Shown here piece by piece: positions 37,741 to 48,379 of a stretch of DNA of 64,000 nt. How positions within the stretch are numbered: position 1 is the stretch's first letter; each line of letters begins with the position of its first letter. Origin of the DNA: Typhlomys cinereus (taxonomy: Eukaryota; Chordata; Mammalia; Rodentia; Platacanthomyidae); assembly GCA_023101885.1 (NCBI GenBank), contig JALPQD010000225.1, positions 3,348,001-3,412,000 on the forward strand, in the 5' to 3' direction. A program made the translations under genes and the position numbers. The notes under the pieces were generated by a model that saw nothing but the letters and a program-made list of their open reading frames with translations, did not search any database and had not been told where the DNA came from.

Positions 37741-37741
37741 T

Positions 37742-38014
37742 TTGCTCTCTCTCTCTCTCCCTGTCTCTGTTATCAGAGGGCATTGTGTATGCCTGTGGAG
37801 GTCCAAGGGTAACTTTAAGTATTATCCTGGATTGTTCTACCCCCCTTTTTGCTTTGCTCTGGGGTTTGTTTCTGAGGTTCGTTCTGCCTTCCAGGTCAAA
37901 ATACAGGCCACTGCCATTTCCAACTGAGGTATTTATGTGGGATCTGAGCTCTAAACTCGGGTCCCTTTACTTCCAAGGTAGAGGTTTAACCTCTAAGCCA
38001 TCTCTCAGAGCCCA
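37742..38014 (-). mobile_element. B2-superfamily SINE, older copy
   Basis: tatcagagggcattgtgtat, tattatcctggattgttcta, tatttatgtgggatctgagc and the reversed head taagccatctctcagagccc. Confidence 0.88.
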
Positions 38015-38602
38015 AATTTTTAGTTTCTTAAATGTCCCAGGATGTTCATTGTCCAGTGGTTTTCCTTCATGGTAAGTTCTCTCTTATTAGAATCTCCCTC
38101 TATTTTAGCCACTTTGTCTTTGGCCTACTCTAAAGAATACTTCCTCTGGGAGGATTTTTCTGGCCCAAGCCTGAATTATAACAGTATTACAATCTCAAAA
38201 TCATGGCATTTTTCATATTTAGTGACTGAGCTTTTTACATCAACTTACAAGGACAGTATTGTGTATTATCACTGTGTGGTCAAAGTTAACCACAATTCAG
38301 GGCAAAGAATAAGTCTTCATAAGCCCATGATGAATTAATCAATGAATGAATGAATCATTGACATTGGAATTGGCCAGATTTAGAATGGAACTATTGACTC
38401 ATGGAACTCATGACTCATGGGATTGTCCATCTGAAATTTGAGTGCAACAGCCCTATTTTTAACTGGACAATATTTCTTGTAGGTTAGCTTTTAACTCTTA
38501 CATGTCTGACAAATATACTAATTTCTACAAACCCAATTCTTAGGTTATTTATTGCTTTAGTTTCAATATAGTGAAAGATCATGTTGCTGGAGACGAATAA
38601 AT
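38015..38602. other. Unassigned DNA
   Basis: No gene or recognised repeat, apart from a short (GAAT)-type run near 38337-38357. Confidence 0.35.
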
Positions 38603-38867
38603 TGTGTGGGTGTGTGTGGGGGTGTTAGTCTCTTTAATCCCTTCCTATTTCTGTGTATGTGTATCAGAGGGTATTGTGTGTCTCTATAATAGATTCCCAA
38701 GGGTGATTTTAGGAATCATCCTGGATTGCTTCTATCTCCTTTTTGCTTCATTCTCGGATTTCCCAGACTCTTCCCACCAGGGCCATAAGTGCAGGCTGCC
38801 ACTGTTTCTGACATGGGACTTAGGATATGAACTCAGGTCTTAACCCTTGAGCAACCTCTCCACGCCA
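38603..38867 (-). mobile_element. B2-superfamily SINE, older copy
   Basis: gtgtatcagagggtattgtg, gaatcatcctggattgcttc, and reversed head gagcaacctctccacgcc. Confidence 0.85.
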
Positions 38868-38877
38868 TCTTCCTATC

Positions 38878-39169
38878 TCTTTTTCTCTCCTTCTCCCCTT
38901 TCTTTCAGCCTTAACAGTGTAGCTGTGTAGGCTTATTGTTTGGATTTCAGCGTTTAGACATTCTGGCATTCTCTAGTGTTCTGAATACTGTGGTTGGTTA
39001 AGTTCCTAAGAACAGCCTGAAACCTAAGTTCTGCTCTTTTACACATTCCAGCTATCGTCTAATTCAATGACTCCTTTAGAAGTTACCTCCTTTAAAATTT
39101 TACTTTTGTTATTTCACAGTTGATAATAAATAATGTCGAATAATTAATAAATAATCTAGTTTCCTTTTC
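38878..39169. repeat. 292-bp direct repeat, left copy (giant TSD)
   Basis: Runs from tctttttctctccttctccc to tagtttccttttc and recurs at 40302-40593 with the same length and no gaps. I count 10 mismatches by eye. It directly abuts the A-rich end of an L1 fragment, so it has the position of a target-site duplication. Confidence 0.93.
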
Positions 39170-40301
39170 TTTTTTTAATACATTTTTTATTATTTCCCCT
39201 CATACAAACTTAATAGGTAGACCAGTTCCCTCCCTTCCTCCTCCTCCCCCTGAACCCCCTCCTTCCCTCCCTCCCCCCATCCCCCAGTGCCTCCCCCCAA
39301 TTCCCAGAGAGTCCTTTATTGTGTATGCCTAACTCTCCTCTTGGTCCTCCTCTCCGATGACGTACAAGGACCCAGTGGCATTTCCCTGAACCCTTTCTCA
39401 TGTTCCCCTTGAGCATAGGAACACTACTGTGGCTGTCAATCCCTTGCCTCCAAGGATCTTGGTGCCTTTAGCTGATGCTAGACTTTGTGAGGTCAATAGT
39501 GTGTTGGACATTGCGCAGGGCATGCAAAGTCCTATTATGATTACTTCGCCCTAACTAGTGTGGAGAATCTTGCAAATCATTGCTCCTCCCATCCTTTTGC
39601 TCTTACAATCTTACCGCCCCCTCTTCCACAAATGTCCCTGAGCTTCAGGATGGGGGGAGATTAGGCTGGCCTAGTTCTATGTGGTTGATATAGAGTCTCT
39701 GAAGTTCTGGATTGTGGTTTGTTGATTTTCTTTTGCAGTTTTGCTGCTCCTGCAATGCCCTTCACTCCATCCTGATGGGCACTGTATGTCCCTGGTCAGA
39801 TACAAAAAACTGTTAAACTGGAGTCTTGTTATAATAGCACATTCAAGGGTAGATGTAATAAAAGCAGGAAACCTCGGTGAGGGAGGCGTCAGTCACCCAT
39901 TTGAAATGATCACCTTTCATCTGCCAGACTATATGCCCTCCCATCTGGTGAGATCATACCCCCTCAGTTGTACATGATCAGGAACGAACGTCTGTGAACT
40001 TAACCAGGTGTCATATTACTTACTTGCATTCCTTGGAGGCCATTTTCTCTGCTGTAACATGGTCCCCTCTCTCCTTGTGTCTGGTGTGGCCCTCCAACAC
40101 CATTCCTCCTGTTCATAATCCTTGCAATTACTGTATTTCATAGGTTTACCTTTAAGTGTCTCAATGTGGGCTGGGTGAGTTTGGTACTAGGAGCCACCTA
40201 TTAGGGAGTACATACGGCGCTTAACTTTCTGGGTTTGGGATACTTCACTTAATATAATTGTTTCTAATGACATCCATTTCCTAGCAAATTCCAGTAATTC
40301 A
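39170..40301 (-). mobile_element. 5'-truncated L1, 1132 bp, between the 292-bp repeats
   Basis: Reversed L1 3' end: T-rich tail at 39170-39193, tcatacaaacttaataggta, pyrimidine-rich tract, gatgacgtacaaggaccca, up to reversed ORF2 end (tccatttcctagcaaattcc) at the right. It stops about 80 bp inside the ORF2 3' end. It matches the 52.1-53.2 kb part of the full-length L1 closely, so it belongs to a related young subfamily. Confidence 0.95.
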
Positions 40302-40593
40302 TCTTTTTCTCTCCTTCTCCCCTTTCTTTCAGTCTTAACAGTGTAGCTGTGTAGGCTTATTGTTTGGATTTCAGCGTTTAGACCTTCTGGCATTCTCTAG
40401 TGTTCTGAATACTGTGGTTGGTTAAGTTCCTAAGAACAGCCTGAAACCTAAGTTCTGCTCTTTTACACATTCCAGCTATCGTCTAATTCAATGACTCCTT
40501 TAGAAGTTACCTGCTTCAAAATTTTACTTTCATTATTTCACAGTTGGTAATAAATAATGTTAAATAATTAATAAGTAATCTAGTTTCCTTTTC
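40302..40593. repeat. 292-bp direct repeat, right copy (giant TSD)
   Basis: Counterpart of 38878-39169. It has no gaps relative to the left copy. It begins at the 5' truncation point of the L1 fragment. Confidence 0.93.
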
Positions 40594-41235
40594 ACAAACA
40601 CAATTTATCTTTATAATTCAGCTTCACTAGTAACTTATCAGATCAAACTTTTTTAAATTAGCCTAATTCAGTTAAACAATAAGGAAGCAAATACTGTAAA
40701 AGTTAAGTGCATAGTATCATATTAAAATTTCAAAGTAAGGATCTGGTAATGAAGAAATAAAAAACCTTTAATACACAATTTTCATACTAACCTATTTGGA
40801 TATCTACTAGGAAACACAAATATCAATAGAAAATTTTAATTTAAATTTCCTCAAAAATTAATTTGTCTAAAATTATTCCTTTCCTACGAACATCATTGTT
40901 TATTTGGTTGCATTCGGGTTTCAGCCTTAATGAGAGCCTACCAGAAAGAACAGTCCTACTTAAAGACATGGCATAATTTGTCCAGATAAAAACTAGTTGT
41001 TACAGCACAAGAAGTACAGAAAGAGTTCAGTGGGAAGATATGAGTCTTCCTTGTAACCACAGTAACAAGGAGGCTTTGCTGTGGTGATCCTGGGTTTTTG
41101 AGGCTAAAAATGATTCCAAGATAAAATCGGACTGTTTTGCAGAAGTCCACGTGAGCAACATCCTCCTTTACCTGTAACGAGAGCAATGTCTCATCACTTA
41201 GAAGTTCTGCAAAGAGGTCAAGCATCATTCATACA
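40594..41235. other. Unassigned AT-rich DNA
   Basis: No gene or repeat recognised. A 90-codon minus-strand open frame (40956-41228) has no known domain. Confidence 0.35.
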
Positions 41236-41320
41236 TCAGCAACTTAAGGGAGAAAAGGAGATTTATTCAGCTTACTGTTCCAGATGGGGAAAACAGTCCT
41301 TCACTTGTAGAATAGAAGAG
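41236..41320 (-). mobile_element. ORR1-like LTR 3' piece, antisense
   Basis: caacttaagggagaaaagga then gatttattcagcttactgtt match the left part of the antisense LTR at 6105-6170. Confidence 0.6.
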
Positions 41321-41329
41321 GCTGCACCC

Positions 41330-42122
41330 TGAGGACAAGATCCTCAGGGAAGGATCCCAGCCATAAGAATGCAAATTCTTTTGAAAGGGAACAACTGAAG
41401 GTCGGAGTTCAAAGGGAACTCCCAAGCAAAGGCCCAAGAGAGACTTTTCCTACAATCAACATGGAGACACTGAAACAGCTGTGAATCAAAGAAGCCAGTC
41501 TCCAACTCAAGGTTAAAACAGAACCTGGCAACATCATCCATGTTTTAGAGGCACTGAAGATGCACCAGGACTAGGTCATAGATCATGCCTCCAAAGTTTC
41601 AGAGAATGCCAGAAGCCAGGCAGAATGTGGCAGTAAGAGGCCCAAGAAAGGCAGTGTGTATGTGGATTTAAAGCCTGGTTTGTCATTAAGAAGTGAAGAT
41701 GTTAGAGTTACCAGAGCCAATGTGGGACATCTGCCAAGGAGAACTGTATAACATGGGAGAAGCCAGCCCACGAGAATGATGTGTTCTTCGGATAGCTGAG
41801 CTGAAAGGGTGGAACTGAAGCCTTTTAGAATTGGGATGATTTCAACAAGAGGTTCATCTGTTGGACATGGAGTTACAGGATTTTCAGTTTGTCATGCTGT
41901 TTTTCCTCTTGTTGGATATGCCCCTATTCCTCACTTTTGGAGTGGAATGTTTATTCTATGCCATTATATGTAACTTATCTTTATATTTTACAATAGGCTT
42001 TGTACTTTTGGATGGTGTTGGGACCACTGATGTAGTCAGCGAGGGAGGGCTTTTAAAGTTGGACTGAGTATGGTTTGCATAATGAGATGGCAGTGAACCT
42101 GTGGGGGTTAGGGGTGAAATGT
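41330..42122 (+). mobile_element. MaLR internal region
   Basis: Lies directly upstream of an ORR1-like LTR in the same orientation. The part at 41886-42080 (cctcacttttggagtggaat, atattttacaataggctttg, agttggactgagtatggttt) equals the 16.4-kb fragment in order. MaLR internal regions carry no functional gag/pol, and no open frame of that kind is seen. Confidence 0.65.
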
Positions 42123-42508
42123 CATGGTTTGAAATGTGAGTTTTCCCCCACAGACTCATGTGTTTAAATTTTTACTTGTTTAGGAAAGTCATGGCACCTA
42201 TAGGAGGTGGAATCTCGCTGGAGGAAGGAAGTCTCAGAGGGTAGGTCTTGAGCTTGGTTTGCCCTGCCCTGCTTGAGTGAGTGAACCTTCTCTTAAGCTT
42301 GCAGCAGCTCTCAGCCTCCATGAATGATATCTGCAGTGACTTAAACCTTTCCCAGCTTCTGCCAATCAGCCATGCCTTTTCCACCGTGAAGGATTGTATC
42401 TTGCATCTGGAACCATAAGCTGAATAAATATCCCTTTTCCCTTTAAGTTTTTTGAGCTTCAGTAGTGTCTTATAGCAGCACAAAGAGTAACTGGTATAAT
42501 TACTATGG
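42123..42508 (+). mobile_element. ORR1-like MaLR 3' LTR
   Basis: Starts tggtttgaaatgtgagtttt, cccccacagactcatgtgtt; includes aggaggtggaatctcgctgg, taagctgaataaatatccct and ends agcacaaagagtaactggta. Confidence 0.8.
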
Positions 42509-42887
42509 AAATAATAGTGCATTTTATGACAGAATCCGTTCCAGATCCTGTTATGTATGTTATGTAAATAGTATACAGTCCATACATTGTGTTACTTTTC
42601 TAAAACTCCAGGATAATTCTTACTCTGACATAGGCCTCAGGATTTTGGACATAGCTTCATACTCTTCCACCACATGATGTGCCATTGATAGAATACAAAC
42701 TTCTGAGTAAACTTTCTAAGGAAAGGACCCTGGTTCAGCTAATTTTGCCTCTGCATTCTCACCTTTTACCCAGCAAAATTAATATTTTTAAATCAATATC
42801 TGGTCAGAGGGCACTGGAAATTGTAAACTATCATGCTTTCATTACTGCAATTTCAATACCATATATAATTTTTTGGCTTGCACACAT
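42509..42887. other. Unassigned AT-rich DNA
   Basis: No gene or recognised repeat. Confidence 0.35.
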
Positions 42888-43157
42888 TTTTTGTGCGTGT
42901 GCCTGTGTGCATGTGCACTTGCACCTGCATATCAGAAGACACCATGTGTGCCCATGGAGGCTTAAGGGTAACTTTGGAAATCATCCTGGATTGCTCTATC
43001 TCCATTTTGCTTTGTTCTGAGGTTTCCCAGGTTCTGCCTTCCAGGCCCAGAAGTGTACTATTTTTGCCTGGCAATTTTATGTGGGAGCTGAGATCTAAGT
43101 CAGGTCCTTCTGTTTATGAGGGAGAGGCTTAACCCCTGAGCCATCTTTCCATCCCCA
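42888..43157 (-). mobile_element. B2-superfamily SINE, older copy
   Basis: gcatatcagaagacaccatg, gaaatcatcctggattgctc, tatgtgggagctgagatcta and reversed head gagccatctttccatcccc. Confidence 0.88.
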
Positions 43158-43359
43158 CTGTATACAAAACTTATAGATGCCTTATAGCAACAACAAAAGA
43201 TTGAAAGCTCATAAAAATCAAACTCATGTTTTCTTCCAACTAACCCCTCTTGCTTTGTATAAAATGAGCTAGCAAGAAGGGAAAATTAGGAACAGGCTGG
43301 AAATAGTACAACCACACAAGACCTAGTATGCAGAAAATATATTAGTTATGGTACTTTAT

Positions 43360-43560
43360 AGAATCACAATCAATAGAATTCCAGTAGTGTATAACACACA
43401 CACACACACACAGATTTATTATAGGAACTTGGCTCACTGTTTTGAAAGGCTGGTAAGTCCCAGGATTTCTGTGGTGAAGTGATAAGCTACATATTATGGC
43501 AAACAGTAATACAGTTTCAATGCAAAAGCCACATGGCTTAAGACATGGTTATAGATGATA
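43360..43560 (-). mobile_element. ERVL (MLT2-type) LTR 3' portion, antisense
   Basis: atcacaatcaatagaattcc, a short (CA)n, gatttattataggaacttgg, ctcactgttttgaaaggctg, gtaagtccc: the reversed MLT2-type 3' layout. Confidence 0.65.
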
Positions 43561-43813
43561 TTTGAGTTTGAATGTGAAATTTGGGAAAATGTTTTTCTAA
43601 CTTCTGAAATGGCCAGATTTCTGTTCTAGTCAGACCTACGGCTGATTAAAAGAGTTCCATCCATGTCTGGGAGAATAGTGTGCTTTACTTAAACACAAAA
43701 GTATTTATGGCCCTGGAACACCTTCATAGAAACAACCAAGAAAACATATGAACAAACAAATGTCTAGGGACTCTATAGCCTAGTCAAATTAATACATTAA
43801 ATCAACCACTGTA

Positions 43814-43926
43814 GTGTTTGCTTGGGCAGCACATACACTAAATTCAAAATGATACAGAGAGATGATTAGCATGGCCCTTGCACATGGATGGCATACAATT
43901 TTGTGAAGCGGTCCATATTTTTTTTT
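43814..43926 (+). pseudogene. U6 snRNA retropseudogene
   Basis: Reads like U6 end to end: gcttgggcagcacatacact, atgatacagagagatgatta, gcatggcccttgcac, gtgaagcggtccatattttt. It carries many substitutions, including in the ACAGAGA-flanking region (an extra GA). The flanks are an imperfect TSD, aaatcaaccactgtag before and aaaccaaccactgtag after the T/A run, so it was inserted by L1 machinery and did not come from a native U6 promoter. No upstream PSE-like site was recognised. Confidence 0.93.
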
Positions 43927-43939
43927 AAAAAACCAACCA

Positions 43940-44460
43940 CTGTAGAAGGACACCACATAGTTGGTTTAATAATCTTTGAATTTGTATATCCCCAAGGAAG
44001 CCCAGTGTGGCAGTAGAACACATCCTGGAATCTTGGTCTCCTACAATCCTGATTTATACTTTCAAACTACCTGGAGCTAGTTCTTGATCTATACCTGCCC
44101 AGAGAGCACTGGTGCCCTCTACTCTCTTCATGAGCCCTGGGAATTAGGGTTGAAAGGATCAGAGTTACATAGGTGTATTCTGGGGGCTAAGTTACATTGT
44201 AGGGCTCCAGGCACCAGAATGTAGTAAAGTAACATGATCCCAAACAGCAAGTATCAATAACAAAACCTGATAATAGACCAAGAAATAAGAGTGGGAGAAA
44301 GGAAAAAAGTATTTACTGATTTGAACAATTAAAATCTTATGAATTTCCATTTTTGGCTATTCTTCTTTGCTGGCTTTTCCTATATTTTGTGGTGTGGATA
44401 TACATTATGAAAACATTCAAGCCTCATTAATTTGTCATGACTTTGACCCTTGCTTGACTC
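43940..44460. other. Unassigned DNA
   Basis: No gene or recognised repeat. Confidence 0.35.
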
Positions 44461-44461
44461 C

Positions 44462-45440
44462 TTGTTGCAGTTAATCTGAATGTTGTCAATAAATTCAGAA
44501 CCAGTGGCTTAAGGGAACAAAAGGACTTTATTTCTTGATTTATATTTGTCCCGTCACAGTTGTTAGCCAGCTTGGCAGGAGAGCTCATACCAATACCAAG
44601 GACCAAGGGAACTGACCATATCATATCCACAGGACTGCTAAGATAGGGGCAGACTTCCTTTGCCAGACAACATGGCTGTCTAAGTATGTTGAAGAATACC
44701 AACTTATTTTTTATATTACAATTTTGTTCTTTTTATTGAAAGTTTTCATTTACAAACAAAATGTGTTTCGTGTCTTTGCCTTGACCTCTTCCAGACTTGT
44801 CCTTCTCCTCTCCCATCTTCCTCATCCAGATCCCTCCTCTCTGACCATTCCCTCCCCTCATCAATCCTTATGTGTCCCACCACCCTCCTATCCTTCTGCT
44901 GGTATGTATCACAGGCTTCATTTGGGGTGCTTGTGTTGGTAAGGGAGTCAGATTTCCACTGAACTTTATGTGACTCTTCAGTGGACAAAGTTATAAGTGG
45001 GGAGGTTCCTTTTCCCTTGTCCAGCACCTGCGGCTGAGACATTCTGTGAGAATAGTTGTTTCTTCTAAGATCCTAATTAGTCCTTGGAGGAAATGTTGAT
45101 AAGTCAGCCATTGTGTAGATCTGGTGGTAGAAGTTCTCACTACAGCATCCCTGTCGTCAACTATAGTGTCAGAAGTACCTTACTCCACTTTTAGGTTCTT
45201 AAAGTCTTATTGACCCCTCTCCTGCAAGGCTCCCTGAGTTTTCATGTGATGGACTCATTAGACTGAGCAAGGAATGCCAACTTATTTTACCTACTTGCCC
45301 AGAGTATGGTCCCATCTATCATGGGCTAACTAGGCAATCTTCTGCACGCTTGCTCAGGGCTTAACTCAACTACAAATTCTTTACAAATGTACCCAGAAAT
45401 CCAGTCTTCAATTGTTGAGTTGACACTTGTATCACAACTA
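44462..45440 (-). mobile_element. LTR-like family 2, copy 3, split by an L1 fragment
   Basis: 44462-44694 (gttgcagttaatctgaatgt, ggactttatttcttgattta, accaaggaccaagggaactg) and 45289-45440 (cctacttgcccagagtatgg, ttcaattgttgagttgacac) are the two halves of one copy. Confidence 0.65.
44711..45272 (-). mobile_element. Old L1 3' UTR fragment inserted in family 2 LTR
   Basis: Reversed L1 tail (tttattgaaagttttcattt), pyrimidine-rich text and cttcatttggggtgcttgtg, like 15.6-16.1 kb. Flanked by a near-perfect 16-bp TSD, aataccaacttatttt at 44695-44710 and aatgccaacttatttt at 45273-45288. Confidence 0.82.
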
Positions 45441-46755
45441 TCACAATTCCTTTGTATTACTTTCCCTTTCAAGATCTCCATTTCCAGGAATCCTATTGAC
45501 ATCCCCACAGTTTGGACTCATCCTTCCTTGTCTGTTTCCAGTCTGTGCCTCTCTCACCAGCGCCTTTCTTGGCCTACTCTAGAACGGCTTTCCTTTCTTC
45601 CCCCTTACTTTCCTTCCCCATTTTCCTCCTTTTCTTCCACCTCCTTTCCTTCTTACCGTTTCATTCTCCTTTCTCCTTTTCTTCTTTCATTGTTACCATC
45701 TTCACTATCACTGTTAGAACAGTTACACCATTGTGTGCCAGACATAATATTATTTAGTTTACCCTCATTACCATCAGCAAGGTACCAGGAATGACTTTCA
45801 TTTTGCAGATAAGAAAACCATGGGTCAGATTTGCATTTGGTCTTGTCACTAGGATGTGATACTAATGAAATCATGCTGAGGGACAAGGAGCTGGTATTCT
45901 TTTTTCACATTCCACAATCACAGCAGCTTCTTGCTTTAATGGTTGTTCTTGACTTGTTTAAAATCAAGGCCAGAATTCATTCAATGATCACTTTCACATA
46001 ACTAGTGATGTGAATTGGTCCTCTGCTGCAAGTGATAATGAAGGAAAAGGTAGTTTAAAAACAAAAGGAATTCATGAGTTCCTGTAGCTGGAAAGTTCAG
46101 GGGTGGGAAATTTTCCTACAGACACAAGGTCTGTCCTCAGGATTTCCTTACTTTGTAACTCTTCATCTTTCCCACTTGGCTGAGTAGACCTTTCTTTTCC
46201 TCTGTGACTACATAAAAGCTAAATTTCATGCTTTCACATCTAGCAACTACAGAAATGGCATACGGAGATTCATTTGACATGCAGGTTAATCCTTAAGGAA
46301 ATCTGATTGCAGATCATGTGCTTATTCCTGGTATGTTATCTGTTCCTGACCAGTCAGGGCCATGGAATCTTGATTGACCAGACTGAGTCATATATCATTC
46401 CTCTCAGGTGGGAGGCAGAGCCATGTGATGGACAAAACTAGCAGAAGTACAGAGAACAATGAATATAAGGCCACAAACACACTATGCCCCTTTCACACTC
46501 CTACAAATGGTGAGCTCTGAACTGAAACATAGGCTTTTTTTGGTGACTCCAGACTGCTATCTAAGCTTTACCTTCTCCCTATCTACCTAGATTAAATTTC
46601 TTCTCCTCTATGTGTTATAGTCACTTTTCTTTACCTTGCTACTCCCTGGCCTTTATCTGCTATTAGGTGTGACCCATAGCTTATAAGATGCAAGTATGGA
46701 CAAAACAAAATCCAGAAAGTGCAGTTCTTGATGACGTTTGAGTTCATTTAAGAAG
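45441..46755. other. Unassigned DNA
   Basis: Pyrimidine-rich 45590-45700. Some stretches (46020-46130, gatgtgaattggtcctctgc) look like old transposon remnants, but I cannot name them. No gene seen. Confidence 0.35.
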
Positions 46756-46845
46756 ATTCTAGTTACTGGAGAGAGGAGTAAAGACCCTGTCTCATAAGCA
46801 AAAGGTCCTGAGTTCGGATCCCAGGTTCCACATAAAAATGATAGG

Positions 46846-47261
46846 CACCCTTTTCACCCTGCCCCGCTCCGCCGGTCTGGAACCACGCACGCGGTCCAGC
46901 CAGGCCTCGCCCCGCGCCCTAGGTAAGTCCCCGTTCGGGCCCCGCCCACCAGGACCCCAGGTCAGCCCACAGGAACCCGGCTCCGACTCCCACCATCCAG
47001 CCGGAGACGCGCGGGGGACTAGGGACGAGGAGGACCTCCCCCTGCGCCCGGGCCCCGCCCCAGCTGCCCTCGGGTTAAATAGCTCCACGCCGACGCGCCC
47101 ATCCTCCCTTTTCACCCCACCCTGCTCCGCTGGTCAGGACACGCGCGTGGTCCAGCCGGGCCTGACCCCGCGCCCTAGGTAAGTCTCTGCCCGGGTCCGC
47201 CCACCAAGACCCCAGGCCAAATAATTCAGTTTAGTGAAATTGAGAGATCTTAAGAGTTAAA
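46846..47261 (+). promoter_or_regulatory. L1 5' UTR with 1.5 tandem promoter monomers
   Basis: GC- and CpG-rich. The unit beginning ccttttcaccc, followed by gctccgc(c/t)ggtc and ggtccagcc(a/g)ggcct, occurs at 46849 and again at 47107, about 257 bp apart; the second unit is partial and followed by non-repeated text up to the ORF1 start. Monomer arrays are known L1 promoters in muroids. AGGTAAGT, a perfect splice-donor consensus, occurs in each unit at 46921-46928 and 47177-47184. Confidence 0.8.
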
Positions 47262-48329
47262 ATGACAATGCCAAAGTCAAAGTGCAAATCCATGAGAAGC
47301 AACACTCAAGTAAACAAATTTCCCACTGAAGAAATTAATCCCATAATGTTAGACTCCAACAAGAACAAACCCGCGGAAAAAGGCCAAGAAAGCCTCACCC
47401 AGGATAAAGTCTTTCAAAATATGATCATTACCATGTTCAATACTATGAAAGAGGAAATCCGGGAGGAATTACATAATCGAATCAATCGCTTTGAAGAGCA
47501 ACACAACAGACACTTGGAGAAGTCGAGAAAAACAATGCAAGAAACAAAAAGTGGCATAGAGCAGTTAAAACAAACTCAAGGAGAGTTTAAAACTGAGCTA
47601 AAAGACAAGTTATCTTCAACCCAGAACGCCACAGAGAGTCTTCTCAACAGAACTAAGGAAGCAGAAAACAGAATTTCAGACCTTGAAGATAAAGTGGGAG
47701 TACTAACTAGCTCAATGGAAGAGGTTGTCAAAGCCAAAAAGATACTTGAGAGAAATATCCAAGAGATATGGGACACCCTGAAGAAGCCTAACATGCGTAT
47801 TCATGGAATACCAGAGCAAGAATCTCAAAATACCACCCCTGAGGAAATTTTTCAAATGATCATCAAGGAATACTTTCCTCATCTAAAAAAAGAGAGGCCC
47901 ATCCATATACAAGAGGCATTCCGCACCCCAAACAGATACGACCAAAATAGAAGCACGCCGCGGCAAATAATAGTTAAAACACTCCACATTCAAGATAAAG
48001 AACTGGTGCTGAGAGCTTCAAGGGAGAAAAAACAAGTCACTTTTAAAGGTAAACCTATTAAAATAACAAATGACTTCTCAGTCGAAACAGTAAAAGCAAG
48101 AAGAGCTTGGAGAGACATACTTCAAGTATTGAATGACCAAAAATGTCAACCCAGGCTGATTTACCCTGCAAAACTATCTGTCATGATCGAGGGAGAAAGA
48201 AAAATTTTCCAGCACAAAGACAACCTTAAGGGATGTCCACCAAAACCAGGCCTTCAAAAAATGCTAGAAATGATACTTAAGCGTGAAGAAAAAAACAGGC
48301 ATATCCAGGAGAACAGAAGGCAAATATAA
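47262..48329 (+). CDS. L1 ORF1 protein, intact frame (355 codons)
   Basis: Encodes the RNA-binding and nucleic-acid chaperone protein that packages L1 RNA in cytoplasmic particles and acts in cis with ORF2p. The layout is canonical. Residues 1-50 are a basic Ser/Asn-rich N-terminus. A long heptad-type coiled coil at about 50-175 contains RTKEAENRISDLEDKV-type repeats and drives trimerisation. An RRM at about 175-270 includes MRIHGIPE and PRQIIVKTL. A C-terminal domain follows to the end (RASREKKQVTFKGKPI, DFSVETVKARRAW, LIYPAKL). The length equals the usual 340-370. The start ATG follows a purine-rich leader; a second ATG lies two codons downstream. No frameshift or premature stop is seen. 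It could be translated if transcribed, and might help other elements in trans only weakly. Confidence 0.95.
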   Translation: MTMPKSKCKSMRSNTQVNKFPTEEINPIMLDSNKNKPAEKGQESLTQDKVFQNMIITMFNTMKEEIREELHNRINRFEEQHNRHLEKSRKTMQETKSGIEQLKQTQGEFKTELKDKLSSTQNATESLLNRTKEAENRISDLEDKVGVLTSSMEEVVKAKKILERNIQEIWDTLKKPNMRIHGIPEQESQNTTPEEIFQMIIKEYFPHLKKERPIHIQEAFRTPNRYDQNRSTPRQIIVKTLHIQDKELVLRASREKKQVTFKGKPIKITNDFSVETVKARRAWRDILQVLNDQKCQPRLIYPAKLSVMIEGERKIFQHKDNLKGCPPKPGLQKMLEMILKREEKNRHIQENRRQI

Positions 48330-48379
48330 CACCATTAAAAGCGAAGCAATATACTTATAAAAGCTACTAAACATAATAA

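Noticed and set aside
43814..43926. Functional U6 snRNA gene
   Set aside because: Too many substitutions, no recognised upstream promoter elements, and flanked by a TSD.
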